Source of the DNA: Enterobacter ludwigii
Lineage (GTDB): Bacteria; Pseudomonadota; Gammaproteobacteria; Enterobacterales; Enterobacteriaceae
Direction of reading: 5' to 3'
DNA: 64,000 nt
Assembly: GCF_001750725.1 (NCBI RefSeq)
Contig: NZ_CP017279.1
Span: forward strand, 3,286,001 to 3,350,000
Of the stretch, positions 50,344 through 59,996 are shown piece after piece. The translations under genes were made by a program, and so were the position numbers. The stretch's first letter is position 1. The number at the start of each line of letters is the position of its first letter. The notes beneath the pieces are model-generated. The model searched no databases. It had not been told where the DNA came from and saw only the letters and a program-made list of their open reading frames with translations.

Positions 50344-51114
50344 TCACGTTTTCTCTGAGTAGCCGCGGCAAAGCGCCCACAGCTCGGTGTATTTGTTGAA
50401 AGTATACTGGGCATTCACCACCGCCAGTAACCACCCCTGTTTACCGTCCAGCACGCCGCCTCGCAGCAGCAGCGTTTTCAGAAATGCCCCCAGCGTGTGG
50501 GTGAAAATACCGGTCAGCGTGGCCTTCTTGCCGCGCAGGTGGCGCTCATGCGCCCATGCGGTGGCATAGTTAAGCTGTTTGCGCTGGAAGCTGGCGAAAT
50601 CCCGGCAGGTCAGATGCAGCAGATCGCCCGTCAGAGGAATGACGGGGGCGCTGTCGCATGCCAGGGATTCATGGACCAGATTATCGTTGTACTGATATCG
50701 CTCACGCTCGTAGAGGCGCATTACGCGATCTGGATACCAGCCGCTGTGGCGCATAAAGCGGCCAAGAAAATAGTTGCGACGTGCAATGCTGTATACCGCG
50801 CCAGGCTGAGGTGCTGCCAGCACCGCCTGAATGGCCTGGCGGAGCTCAGGTGTGATGCGCTCGTCAGTGTCCAGCATCAGCACGTAATTGCCAGTAGCAT
50901 AGCGCTGCGCGCGCTGTCGCTGGATGCCGTAGCCTTGCCAGTCGGTATCGATAAAGACCTTTGCACCCGCGGCACGGGCGACATCCACCGTGTTGTCCTC
51001 GCTGCCGGAGTCGAGAAGGACAATTTCGTCAGCCCAGGCGACGGAGGCCAGGCAGTCCGGAAGCAGGTCGGCGGCGTTTTTGGCGATCATCACGACCGAC
51101 AGACGCGTTGACAT
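50344..51114 (-). CDS. waaE: LPS core beta-1,4-glucosyltransferase WaaE (KdtX)
   Basis: This 256-residue GT2 glycosyltransferase adds the beta-1,4-glucose to heptose I in the Klebsiella/Enterobacter/Serratia inner core. Its motifs are [33 protein letters not shown] and the metal-binding region [16 protein letters not shown]. coli K-12 has no waaE; its presence fits the Klebsiella-type core. The start overlaps the waaA stop (TAATG), and coaD follows. Confidence 0.93.
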   Translation of the reverse strand: MSTRLSVVMIAKNAADLLPDCLASVAWADEIVLLDSGSEDNTVDVARAAGAKVFIDTDWQGYGIQRQRAQRYATGNYVLMLDTDERITPELRQAIQAVLAAPQPGAVYSIARRNYFLGRFMRHSGWYPDRVMRLYERERYQYNDNLVHESLACDSAPVIPLTGDLLHLTCRDFASFQRKQLNYATAWAHERHLRGKKATLTGIFTHTLGAFLKTLLLRGGVLDGKQGWLLAVVNAQYTFNKYTELWALCRGYSEKT

Positions 51115-52388
51115 TAGTGGCTCCGCTGAGGCAGATAAGGTTGCAGAAGTTGCAGCAGACGAGTGAGTGCGCCCTGGTTCTGATGCAGCACTTCGACAGC
51201 ATGGCGACCATACCAGAGGCGGTAGTCTTCGTCGGTCAGAAGGGTTGAGACCTCTTTGACCACCGAGTCCGCGTCGGTCACGGTAATTAACCCGTCGGCT
51301 TGCTGCAATTTAGCGCAGATATCTTTGAAGTTAAACGTGTGTGGGCCCATCAGCACCGGAATGGCGTGTGCGGCCGGCTCAAGCGGATTATGGCCGCCGC
51401 GCTCCACAAGGCTGCCGCCAACAAAAGCCAGATCGGCAATGCCGTAAAGCAGCATCAGCTCGCCCATTGTATCGCCAATCACCACCTGAGTGCTGCCGGA
51501 GGGGATCTCACCGCTGCTGCGCAGGGTAAAGCTGAAGCCGCCTTTCTGCACCATCTCACGCGCATCTTTAAAACGTTCGGGGTGACGGGGGACCAGAATC
51601 AGCAGCAAATCGGGGAATTTTTCCAGCAGCTTACGATGGGTCTGCAGGATAATGGCTTCTTCGCCGTCATGAGTGCTGGTTGCAATCCACACCTGGCGAC
51701 GCGGTGCCCACTGGCGACGTAGCGTAATCGCACGGGCGGCGAGTTCAGGCGTGACGGAGATATCGAACTTCAGGCTACCCGTCACCGCAAGCTGGTTGCG
51801 TTTCAGGCCCAGAGCGAGAAAGCGCGCCGCGTCTTCTTCATTCTGCGCGGCAATCAGCGTAATTCGGCTGAGCAGGCGGCGCATAAATTTACCTAACTTG
51901 CCGTAACCTTTCGCCGAGCGCTCTGAAAGGCGCGCGTTGGCAATCACCAGCGGAATTTTACGGGCATGCAGGGCGGAAATCATATTTGGCCACAGCTCGG
52001 TTTCCATGACGATCACCAGTTTCGGGCGAACGGTATTCAGGAAGCGGTTCATGGCGCAAGGCAGGTCGTAAGGCAAATAGACGTGTTGAACGTCTTTACC
52101 GAACGCCGATAATGCGCGTTCAGACCCCGTCGGCGTCATGGTCGTGACCGTGATCGGCAGTGACGGATAGCGGTGACGAAGGGCGCGAACCAGCGGGATC
52201 GCCGCCAGCGTTTCGCCCACAGAAACGGAATGCAGCAAAATACCGTCCGGCACGACTTTATTGCGGCAGTAACCATAGCGTTCAGCCCAGCGTTTACGAT
52301 ACGCAGGCGCTTTACGGCTACGAAGCAACAGTCGCAGCCACACCAGTGGCTGGATGATGTAGAGCAGGGCGGTATACAACAATTCCAA
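51114..52388 (-). CDS. waaA: Kdo transferase WaaA (KdtA)
   Basis: This 424-residue GT30 enzyme transfers two Kdo residues to lipid IVA at the inner membrane. It has an N-terminal membrane anchor ([17 protein letters not shown]), the catalytic Glu in [11 protein letters not shown], the sugar-nucleotide region [20 protein letters not shown] and [10 protein letters not shown]. It is coupled to waaE by overlapping stop and start codons. Confidence 0.95.
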   Translation of the reverse strand: MELLYTALLYIIQPLVWLRLLLRSRKAPAYRKRWAERYGYCRNKVVPDGILLHSVSVGETLAAIPLVRALRHRYPSLPITVTTMTPTGSERALSAFGKDVQHVYLPYDLPCAMNRFLNTVRPKLVIVMETELWPNMISALHARKIPLVIANARLSERSAKGYGKLGKFMRRLLSRITLIAAQNEEDAARFLALGLKRNQLAVTGSLKFDISVTPELAARAITLRRQWAPRRQVWIATSTHDGEEAIILQTHRKLLEKFPDLLLILVPRHPERFKDAREMVQKGGFSFTLRSSGEIPSGSTQVVIGDTMGELMLLYGIADLAFVGGSLVERGGHNPLEPAAHAIPVLMGPHTFNFKDICAKLQQADGLITVTDADSVVKEVSTLLTDEDYRLWYGRHAVEVLHQNQGALTRLLQLLQPYLPQRSH

Positions 52389-52453
52389 GCGATTATCCGT
52401 TTTTTAGTTTCGGCGGGGAAATTCTAAGCATTTAAGCCGGGTAAAGCTATCTC

Positions 52454-53440
52454 TTATGCCAGATACCGTTTTAAACGGAAGTAGCGTCGGCCCAGGCGCC
52501 AGCGCAAACGGGGGCTTTTGGCACTTTTCCAGATAAGCCTCCAGATACCCGTGTCGAAGAACTCTTTTATTATCATCGACTTCTTCTGTACATCCTTCAT
52601 ATTGTCGAAGGTATGAATGATCCCAAGCCCCTCTTTGGCGATTTGCCAGTGGCAGGCGGGGATATCTTTCACTTTTTCCGGGTAACGCTGGTTGATGGCA
52701 TCCAGCATCTGCAGAATTTTCATGTAATGGCGCGCCGAGCGAATCAGCGTGTCATCATTGTCCGGCATATGAGAAACCGATGCGGAGTGAATGTAATAGT
52801 CGTAAAAACGTTCACTGGTGTATTGCACGCGGTCAGCTGCGAGCAAGACTTCGGTAGTCCACGGGATATCCTGATGACGCAGGCCGGGCTCAAAACGAAA
52901 ACCGTTCTGACGAATAAAGTCGTGGCGATAGATATTCAGCCAGGTCACATGCAGAAACTTGCGTGAGTCGAGCGCTTTTTTTAACCAGGCCGCACCGGTC
53001 ATGACACCTGTCGAGGCCAGCTTGTCTTCCGGGAAAATCGGCCGTGAAGGCTTCTTATTGTTTTCCCAGACGTAGTTTCCGTTGCAGGTGGCGACATCCA
53101 GATTCTGCGTGACGGCCATATCAAGCAAGCGCTGATACATGCCGGGCTTAAAGACATCATCAATATCCGGGAAAGAGAGATATTGGCCGGTAGCGACGGC
53201 CAGACCGGTATTGCGCGCAATGGATACACCCTGATTTTCCTGTTCGATAACCTGCATTTGCGGCAGTTTTTCACGCCAGGTTTCGACTATCTGCATCGAA
53301 CTGTCCGTGGAGCCATCATTGACGATGATGACTTCCATACTGTCGATCTGTTGATTCGCAAGGCAGGTAAAGAACTGATCCAGGAAAGCTTCGCCGTTAT
53401 AAACGGCAACCACCACGCTTAATAATGGCGCTGAATTTTG
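52454..53440 (-). CDS. GT2 family glycosyltransferase of the LPS core cluster
   Basis: This 328-residue enzyme starts with SVVVAVYNGEAFLDQFF, has the nucleotide-binding region IIVNDGSTDSSMQI, and the metal motif in SFPDIDDVFKPG. The exact sugar and acceptor are not recognisable. The start at 53440 has CAGG upstream; the ORF runs open for 18 further codons without support. It lies between wabH and waaA, a spot occupied by strain-specific genes in related core loci. Confidence 0.82.
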   Translation of the reverse strand, partial: QNSAPLLSVVVAVYNGEAFLDQFFTCLANQQIDSMEVIIVNDGSTDSSMQIVETWREKLPQMQVIEQENQGVSIARNTGLAVATGQYLSFPDIDDVFKPGMYQRLLDMAVTQNLDVATCNGNYVWENNKKPSRPIFPEDKLASTGVMTGAAWLKKALDSRKFLHVTWLNIYRHDFIRQNGFRFEPGLRHQDIPWTTEVLLAADRVQYTSERFYDYYIHSASVSHMPDNDDTLIRSARHYMKILQMLDAINQRYPEKVKDIPACHWQIAKEGLGIIHTFDNMKDVQKKSMIIKEFFDTGIWRLIWKSAKSPRLRWRLGRRYFRLKRYLA

Positions 53441-53457
53441 CATAAGAAACCTGATTA

Positions 53458-54555
53458 TTATTGATTGTCTACCAACGCAACATATTGCTGGCAAATGGCA
53501 TTTATCCCGAACGACGCGATCGTTGCGCTATCAACGACAGGCGGGGAGGTATAGAGATCGGCCAGTGTTTTCGCCAGTGATTCGTCATTCATCTCCGACA
53601 GCCCGCGCGCCAGCGTACCCGTGAGGATTTCAGCGGGCCCGCCAGGACAGTTCGTACTGACAGGTGGCGTCTGGCAGATGATGGATTCTACCAGTACGTT
53701 ACCAAAACCTTCACAGTCAGAACTTAACACTAAAAGCCGTGCGCCTTTAATCCACGGATAAGGGTTGGACTCGAAGGGGCGGAAAATAACCTCGTCTTCG
53801 ATCCCGAGTTCTTTCGCTAACTGTTTAAGCTGTTGAATTTTGGTGTCAGAACCGTTGCCCATCATCACCAGCGATGCGTCTATTTTGCTCTGCGCATAGG
53901 CACGCAGAAGGCGGTCGTGGCGTTTATGTTCATGAAAACGACCCACGTGAATAATGTAATCCTGCCCCTGCATCTCAAAAGGCGCATCCGCCAGACGCTG
54001 GATTTCAGGAATATCAAAGGGATTATGGATAACCGCTTTGCGACGAAGGTCGATGGACAGCGTCTCTGAGAGATCTTTCAGCACGGCGGCGGAGACGGCG
54101 ACAACGTTTCGGTTTTCGTAGGTATGACGAATTTTGTAATGCTTAAACCAGCGTGAAAGGCCGTGGCGATGACGCAGGTAGGAGAATGAGAACATGCCAT
54201 GCACGCAGAACCAGACCTTATCGCGATCCAGCGCACGACTGTGCGCCACAATACGATCGGTTTTATGCAGGTGCGAGAATATGACGTCGAACTTCCCGCT
54301 GCGCTCAGCCTGCTCAATGGCATTGTCCAGCAGTTGCGCCCGGCGCGGGATCTCGGTGAGCTTTCTCCAGGGCTTTTTACTCGTATCCTGAATGACCTGA
54401 TAATCAATGCCTGCCGGGATGGCGTAGTCGCACACCTTTCGCAGGGAGAAAAGGGAGACCTGATGCCCCATTTCTATCAATCCGCTGGAGAGGGTGAGAA
54501 CCGTTTTTTCGGCTCCTCCACCGGGCAAACCATCAATAATCATTAGGATGCGCAT
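53458..54555 (-). CDS. wabH: WabH-like GT4 glycosyltransferase (GlcNAc to core GalA)
   Basis: This 365-residue GT-B enzyme of family GT4 starts MRILMIIDGLPGGGAEKTV and has the C-terminal donor-site block SSDCEGFGNVLVESIICQTPPVSTNCPGG (two parts). In K. pneumoniae WabH adds GlcNAc to GalA; the sugar is later deacetylated. The gene lies directly after wabG, two bases away, in the expected order. Confidence 0.75.
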   Translation of the reverse strand: MRILMIIDGLPGGGAEKTVLTLSSGLIEMGHQVSLFSLRKVCDYAIPAGIDYQVIQDTSKKPWRKLTEIPRRAQLLDNAIEQAERSGKFDVIFSHLHKTDRIVAHSRALDRDKVWFCVHGMFSFSYLRHRHGLSRWFKHYKIRHTYENRNVVAVSAAVLKDLSETLSIDLRRKAVIHNPFDIPEIQRLADAPFEMQGQDYIIHVGRFHEHKRHDRLLRAYAQSKIDASLVMMGNGSDTKIQQLKQLAKELGIEDEVIFRPFESNPYPWIKGARLLVLSSDCEGFGNVLVESIICQTPPVSTNCPGGPAEILTGTLARGLSEMNDESLAKTLADLYTSPPVVDSATIASFGINAICQQYVALVDNQ

Positions 54556-54557
54556 TT

Positions 54558-55685
54558 TTAATCCAGTAATTTTTGATAAAGCGAAATAAGCTGACTTGAT
54601 AATTTTTCTGGGGTCGCTTCTTTTACGCGCTCACGCGCTGCCCGCCCCATATCGTTATTCTTATCCAAAGATGGAAGGGTCATGACTGCCTCCTTCAATC
54701 TGCTGATATCAAGTGCATCACAGTAAAAGCCATTCTGACCTTGCTCAATAAACTCTGCACCACCGCAACTCACTGAAGTAATGACGGGCAAACCGCAGGC
54801 CATCGCTTCAAGAATGACGTTTGGAAAAGGATCATACAGCGTTGGCAGCAGTAATCCATCGGATACCTGGTAAAATGGCAGTGTCTCTTTTTGCATCCCC
54901 AGGAAGCGAATTTGCCCCTCACAGCCCAATGAACGGGCGAGGGCACGGTAACGACTTTCTGCTTTATCCTGTCCAACCACAATCAGCCACGCGGGTGTGC
55001 CCGCGATAGCGCGGATAGCGCTGGCCAGTCCCTTACGTTCAAAACCTGACCCGACGAAACACAACACCACGGCATCGACAGGCAATCCGAGCTGCCGACG
55101 CAGTGCAGCGCGCTGTCCTTCGGTTGCCGGAACGAAGCGGCTGGAATCAATTGAATTATAAATCACATGTATCTTTTTTGCGTCAATATCAAAGTCTTCG
55201 ATGATTTCGCGTTTGATCATCTCCGCGTTGCAGATAACGGCTTTCAATTCAGGAGCCTGATACATTTCACGTTCGACGTGCATGACGTAGCGATGGTAGC
55301 GATCGTGCATCAGAAGTTGTGCACGCCAGGCAGGCAGAATGCGCGCACGCTGCAGCAGCCAACGCCGGTGCACGCCATCCCCTGCGCGGTAAATATCGCA
55401 GCCAGGAATACGCTCGTGGCTCTGCACAATGTCAAACTGCTGCTGTTCCCACAGCGCACGCGCGGCATGTGCAAACCCGCGTTCGCGACTGATTCGGCCC
55501 CATTTACGCGGGTCGCAAATATGGATATGCCAGTCGTCCTGCTTCTCCCCCTGCCACTCACGCGTGATGACGTTGAGCTCCAGGTTTTGGTTGCTCAGTG
55601 CGGTAAGTGCGCGGGAAACGAAGCGTTCCGCCCCGCCATCAGGACGGTATTTTTGGCGAACAATCGCTAAACGATGGTGTTTCAT
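54558..55685 (-). CDS. wabG: WabG-like GT4 galacturonosyltransferase
   Basis: This 375-residue GT4 enzyme of the WaaG/WabG group starts RLAIVRQKYRPDGGAERFVSR and contains ERIPGCDIYRAGDGVHRRWL, a block shared with WaaG. In Klebsiella WabG adds GalA to heptose II of the core. The donor-binding block near the end is LPTLYDPFPNVILEAMACGLP. The start overlaps the waaQ stop by one base. Klebsiella wabG is a virulence factor. Confidence 0.8.
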   Translation of the reverse strand: MKHHRLAIVRQKYRPDGGAERFVSRALTALSNQNLELNVITREWQGEKQDDWHIHICDPRKWGRISRERGFAHAARALWEQQQFDIVQSHERIPGCDIYRAGDGVHRRWLLQRARILPAWRAQLLMHDRYHRYVMHVEREMYQAPELKAVICNAEMIKREIIEDFDIDAKKIHVIYNSIDSSRFVPATEGQRAALRRQLGLPVDAVVLCFVGSGFERKGLASAIRAIAGTPAWLIVVGQDKAESRYRALARSLGCEGQIRFLGMQKETLPFYQVSDGLLLPTLYDPFPNVILEAMACGLPVITSVSCGGAEFIEQGQNGFYCDALDISRLKEAVMTLPSLDKNNDMGRAARERVKEATPEKLSSQLISLYQKLLD

Positions 55686-56752
55686 TACAGGTATCTCCTG
55701 GCGGCGGAGACCACGACATCAACGGGAATGGCGTCGAGATAGCGTTCAGTTGTTTTGGTATCAATGGCGTCCGGGTCGGGAAGTGGGCCAAAATCGCCAG
55801 CCCAGATGACTTCACCGTTGACCTGCCATGGCGACCAGAACACCCGTTTTGACGGGCCGAAGAGAGCAATGCACGGCGTCTGAAGCGCGGCGGCCATGTG
55901 CATCGGAACGGAATCGACGCCAATAAAGAGGCGTGCATGATCGATAAGTGATGCCAGCTGGCGCAACGTGAGTTGACCGGCCAGTGAGACTACGCCCGTT
56001 TTTGGCGCCGCGGCGAGAATGCGGTCTATCATCGCCAGCTCTTTTTTATCCGGGCCTGCGGTGAGAACCACTGTGTGGCCATCCTGCTGGAGTGCCGTGA
56101 TGGTTTGCGCCATCTTGCCTTCGTCCCAGCACTTAAAGAACCAGCGTGACGTTGGCTGGATCACCACGTAGTTATCAGCCACACCCTGTTGCGTCAGTAG
56201 CTGGCGCGCACGATCCCAGTCCTCTGCGCGGTAGGCCATAGTGACGTCTGGCTGAGCCGGGACGGGCAACGGTGAAAGAATAGAAAGATTTTGCTCAACG
56301 GTATGGAGCGACGGGTGATTGGCGACGGAAACCAAATCGGTATGACAAAAACGCCAGAACGCGTTTTTTCGCTTGTTAAACGCGAACCCGAGGCGTACTG
56401 GCGCGCCGGTGAAACGGGTGACAATGGCGCTACGCCACTGATCGGCAAGGTTAATCACCAGATGATAACGCTGCGCTCTTAAGGCACAGAGTAACTGCCA
56501 CTCTTTTTGCAAATGTTTCAGGGTGCCGAGCTGCTTCCATTTACGATCTATACCGTAGATGGTGCCGATCGCCGGATGCGCGGCGAGCATATCGCGTGTC
56601 TCTTCATAAAGAAGAACATCGATTTGCGCCGTGGGCCATTTTTGACGTAACGAATTAATGACCGGAGTTGTGAGTAACATGTCGCCATGATGTCGAAGTT
56701 TGATAAGTAAAATACGTAAATCAGGCGTGTCGAGTAGGTTAATCATCATCAT
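55685..56752 (-). CDS. waaQ: Heptosyltransferase III WaaQ
   Basis: This 355-residue GT9 enzyme adds the branching heptose III to heptose II of the LPS core. Family blocks are ILLIKLRHHGDMLLTTPVI, FIGVDSVPMHMAAALQTP and IALFGPSKRVFWSPW. The codons for the first residues are a run of ATG, so the precise start is uncertain by two codons. It leads the waaQ-wabG-wabH operon and is divergent from the deacetylase gene. No ops element was found upstream. Confidence 0.88.
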   Translation of the reverse strand: MMMINLLDTPDLRILLIKLRHHGDMLLTTPVINSLRQKWPTAQIDVLLYEETRDMLAAHPAIGTIYGIDRKWKQLGTLKHLQKEWQLLCALRAQRYHLVINLADQWRSAIVTRFTGAPVRLGFAFNKRKNAFWRFCHTDLVSVANHPSLHTVEQNLSILSPLPVPAQPDVTMAYRAEDWDRARQLLTQQGVADNYVVIQPTSRWFFKCWDEGKMAQTITALQQDGHTVVLTAGPDKKELAMIDRILAAAPKTGVVSLAGQLTLRQLASLIDHARLFIGVDSVPMHMAAALQTPCIALFGPSKRVFWSPWQVNGEVIWAGDFGPLPDPDAIDTKTTERYLDAIPVDVVVSAARRYL

Positions 56753-56902
56753 CTTATCAGCGGTATACTGTCAGCAATTCTAATAGACCTGATGGCGACT
56801 TGCACTCTTTCTCCATAATGTCAGGAATTTCCCTGGAAGGGTTTACTCCTGCTTCGCAGAGTGCGTAACATAGCCCTCACTCTTACGTCTTACGGACTCA
56901 TT

Positions 56903-57856
56903 ATGAAAAAACCAGCGTTTATCATCACCATTGATACAGAAGGCGATAATCTCTGGCAAAACCACCGTGTTATCAAAACGGAAAACGCACGCTACCTGGC
57001 ACGATTTCAGGCGCTATGCGAGCGTTTTGGTTTTAAGCCGGTCTGGCTGACCAACTATGAGATGGCGATCGAACCGGTTTTCATTGAGTTCGCAAAAGAT
57101 GTGATTGCCCGCCGCCAGGGCGAGGTTGGCATGCATCTTCATGCGTGGAACAGCCCACCTGAACATGACCTCACCGGTGATGACTGGCGCTGGCAACCTT
57201 ATCTGATTGAGTTTTCAGATGAAATTATGAGCGAGAAAGTGCTTTTTATGACGCACTTACTGGAAGAGACCTTCCAGACCAAAATGCTGAGCCACCGTGC
57301 CGGGCGTTGGGCGTTTGATCGTCGCTACGCAAACTTGCTGATAGAGCTGGGTTATCAGGTTGACTGTTCCGTCACCCCACGGGTGAACTGGCGAAATGCC
57401 AAAGGGGCGCCGCAGGGTCACGGAGGAACGAATTATCAGCATTTCCCCGACCATGCCTACTTTATCGATACAGAGGATATTTCCCGCCCGGGAAAGAGCC
57501 CTTTGCTCGAAGTGCCGATGAGTATTCAGTATAAACACCCGGCCTGGCTGAACACCGTTAAACAGGGCTACGATCGGCTGCGTGGGAAATACCGTTCCCC
57601 GTCAGTTAACTGGCTGCGTCCGTCAGGTGGAAATGCGTCTGAGATGATTAAGGTCGCACAACAGTGCTTGTCGCAGGGCAATGATTATGTGGAGTTTATG
57701 CTCCATTCTTCAGAATTTATGCCCGGCGGAAGTCCTACGTTCAAAGATGATGCGGCCATTGAAGGGTTGTACCAGGATTTGGACCAGTTGTTTACATGGC
57801 TGTCGGACAAGACGGTGGGGATGACGCTGGCGGAGTTTTATCAACACCAGAAATAA
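56903..57856 (+). CDS. wabN: WabN-like polysaccharide deacetylase
   Basis: This 317-residue NodB-fold enzyme would remove the acetyl group from core GlcNAc to give GlcN. Metal ligands are visible as FIITIDTEGDNLW (Asp11) and MHLHAW (His78, His80), with HRAGRWAFDRRYANLL as another family block. In K. pneumoniae wabN has this role after WabH. Here it is alone on the plus strand, divergent from waaQ, and ends in a bidirectional terminator. The ATG at 56903 fits the family start; the ribosome site is weak. The symbol is by analogy. Confidence 0.7.
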   Translation: MKKPAFIITIDTEGDNLWQNHRVIKTENARYLARFQALCERFGFKPVWLTNYEMAIEPVFIEFAKDVIARRQGEVGMHLHAWNSPPEHDLTGDDWRWQPYLIEFSDEIMSEKVLFMTHLLEETFQTKMLSHRAGRWAFDRRYANLLIELGYQVDCSVTPRVNWRNAKGAPQGHGGTNYQHFPDHAYFIDTEDISRPGKSPLLEVPMSIQYKHPAWLNTVKQGYDRLRGKYRSPSVNWLRPSGGNASEMIKVAQQCLSQGNDYVEFMLHSSEFMPGGSPTFKDDAAIEGLYQDLDQLFTWLSDKTVGMTLAEFYQHQK

Positions 57857-57882
57857 TAATGCCCGCCAGGCGGGCATTATTT
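57855..57882. terminator. Bidirectional terminator between wabN and waaL
   Basis: AATAATGCCCGCC and GGCGGGCATTATT pair nearly end to end with a tiny loop, flanked by A and T rich sides. It overlaps the stop codon of the plus-strand gene and ends two bases before the minus-strand waaL stop. Confidence 0.85.
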
Positions 57883-57883
57883 A

Positions 57884-59095
57884 TCATCGTTGTTTTGTCT
57901 GAGAGAAAGGTGTACTCAGAGCAAACAGGATCATAAAGAATATCAATGCCTCCGAACTCAACAATATGACGTCTGTCAGGCCATAGAGCAATAATAGAAG
58001 CATGGCAGTTAATAGCAGTGCATTTTTGTTTCTGATGGCGTAGCCAATCATCGACATGAAGAAAAAGAGCAGTATTGCCAGGCCAGGTATTCCTTGTAAT
58101 GAATACTTTTCAATAAACTCATTGTGTAGATGAATTCTAATATACCCGAGTGCTGCAGAGAGATGCTGGTGCCCGTCGTTGACATAGCGCGTTGTCCATG
58201 CTTCCCGATTTTCAACTGACTGCCCCAATGGATGTGCAAAGCCATTTTGAATTCCAACGGTCCACATGGAAAAACGTGCGCCCAAAGAAGTGCCATCGTA
58301 TCCTTTCTGATAGTTCTCAAGTTCAATTTGAGTTTGCGTTATCTTCGGTGAAATCAGAGGCTTGTAGCTAACGACGACAATACCCGCCACAATGCATAAA
58401 AAAATCAGGGTTGATTTCAGATGAATTTTTCCGAAATGAAGTAGTGTCATTACGATGGCAAGAAGTAAATAGAGCCCCATAGCAACACGCGTTCCGGTTA
58501 AAAGAATAATAAAGAACGAGATCAAAATGGTAAAACTGGCAATGATATAGAACTTTACATTTTTCTGGAGGTAAAGACTGTACACAAAGGCAAGTGACAG
58601 CACGGAGTAAACATAGGCAGAGACCGTGGCTCGATTGATTGCCATTTCAACACGAGCCATACCTTGTGATGCCTGCCACAATCCATAACCGGTTGCGAGA
58701 GCAAATCCTGTCGCAGTTGCTAAAAGAAAATATTTCTTAAAGCTTTCTCTGTCGATATAAGCTTTAAAACGGTCAATATAGAAAACGAGAATACTCGCCA
58801 AAAGTAATTTTTTACTTGCACCGAGATAATCGCTGTACATGTTTAAGCCTTCGTTATGGTACTCGTAGACCATATACCAGGCAAAGTTTAGTAATCCGAT
58901 AAGAAGTATGGGAAGTGCTATTGAGAATGGTTTTAGCGTAATTTTTTTGTACTCAAACGCTAAACCGAGGATAGCGATATAAATTGCAATATAGAAAAAC
59001 TCACGTTGCTTCCCTGAATTGACTAATGCAAGCATCAAAGAGATGAAACTCAGAAAAAGTGTCAGTTGATAAAGTCGAAGTTTTATTTTTTCCAT
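57884..59095 (-). CDS. waaL: O-antigen ligase WaaL
   Basis: This 403-residue inner-membrane protein has about 12 membrane helices and joins O antigen to lipid A-core at the periplasmic face. The Wzy_C family motifs are LTGTRVAMGLYLLL in the middle and the loop HLHNEFIEKYSLQGI with the essential histidine. WaaL is the most variable core gene between strains and follows the outer-core structure. It is AT-rich compared with neighbours. The start overlaps the next upstream gene by 13 bases. Confidence 0.88.
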   Translation of the reverse strand: MEKIKLRLYQLTLFLSFISLMLALVNSGKQREFFYIAIYIAILGLAFEYKKITLKPFSIALPILLIGLLNFAWYMVYEYHNEGLNMYSDYLGASKKLLLASILVFYIDRFKAYIDRESFKKYFLLATATGFALATGYGLWQASQGMARVEMAINRATVSAYVYSVLSLAFVYSLYLQKNVKFYIIASFTILISFFIILLTGTRVAMGLYLLLAIVMTLLHFGKIHLKSTLIFLCIVAGIVVVSYKPLISPKITQTQIELENYQKGYDGTSLGARFSMWTVGIQNGFAHPLGQSVENREAWTTRYVNDGHQHLSAALGYIRIHLHNEFIEKYSLQGIPGLAILLFFFMSMIGYAIRNKNALLLTAMLLLLLYGLTDVILLSSEALIFFMILFALSTPFSQTKQR

Positions 59096-59991
59096 AATGC
59101 CTTAATAACCCTTTTCTTATAACTAAACCGAATATGAGTGTCCATAAAGAACGAAAGCGAATAAAGCTGGCTTACCCGAGTTTTTACTAAATGTAAGTGC
59201 GGTGTCGAGAGATACTTTTTATGGTTACTGTATATATCAAACCAGTGACAATTGATGAGATGTTTAAAACTGCGCGGGAAGGTTTCTTCCATGCGAAGCG
59301 TGCAATCAACAAGTGAGGTGATTTTGCTGACGTCAAGATCGCTGGATAAGCTTCCATGACGTTTGATGTAATAATAATGCCCCTGACGCTGATAAAATAT
59401 TTTATGCGCTTGCATAATCATTCCGGGGAACACAGCGAAATCTTCGTAACAGACCATCGAAGGTATAGGGTTAGCTTTATACAGGTCTTTGTGAATAAAT
59501 TGGCCGATCAGATGTGCCTGGAAGTCTTTATGTCGCAAAAAACGGGAGATCGCGTCTTGTTGCGAGATTGCCACAGGGTCGAAACCCTGCCAGGTTGAGG
59601 TGATCTTTTGAATATCACGAATTTCACATAAGCGCGTCAGTAGCATATCTGGACGCTGTGCTTGCAGAAAATCCACGGCATCCCGAATGCTGCCCGGTTT
59701 TAGCCGGTCATCGCTGTCCAGCATCGTAATATAGTCCCCTGATGCCAGCGCAACAGCACTGTTTCGGACCTGACCCACGTTACGGTAATCTACACATCGC
59801 GTTGTTGCATGAGGTAATTGTGGTAACCACGCTTCAATAATATCCTGTGTGCCATCATCTGAGCTGTCATTAAAGATGATGATCTCAACAGCATCGCCTG
59901 CACTACCAATCGCATTCTGCAGGCTTTCTAAAGTGGCATGAAGGGTATCTTCGGCATTATGCGCGGCAATAATGATGCTTAGAAAAGCCAT
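59083..59991 (-). CDS. GT2 family glycosyltransferase of the outer core
   Basis: This 302-residue glycosyltransferase has SIIIAAHNAEDTLHATLESL, the nucleotide site IIIFNDSSDDGTQDI and the metal site ITMLDSDDRLKPGS. The C-terminal half is rich in Tyr, His and Lys and has no family I can name. It overlaps waaL and lies five bases after a GT9 gene. The three form a low-GC strain-variable block, likely adding terminal core sugars. Confidence 0.82.
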   Translation of the reverse strand: MAFLSIIIAAHNAEDTLHATLESLQNAIGSAGDAVEIIIFNDSSDDGTQDIIEAWLPQLPHATTRCVDYRNVGQVRNSAVALASGDYITMLDSDDRLKPGSIRDAVDFLQAQRPDMLLTRLCEIRDIQKITSTWQGFDPVAISQQDAISRFLRHKDFQAHLIGQFIHKDLYKANPIPSMVCYEDFAVFPGMIMQAHKIFYQRQGHYYYIKRHGSLSSDLDVSKITSLVDCTLRMEETFPRSFKHLINCHWFDIYSNHKKYLSTPHLHLVKTRVSQLYSLSFFMDTHIRFSYKKRVIKALWKK

Positions 59992-59996
59992 ACAAA

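Noticed and set aside
56753..56902. ops/JUMPstart element for RfaH upstream of waaQ
   Set aside because: No GGCGGTAGC core on either strand in the gap.
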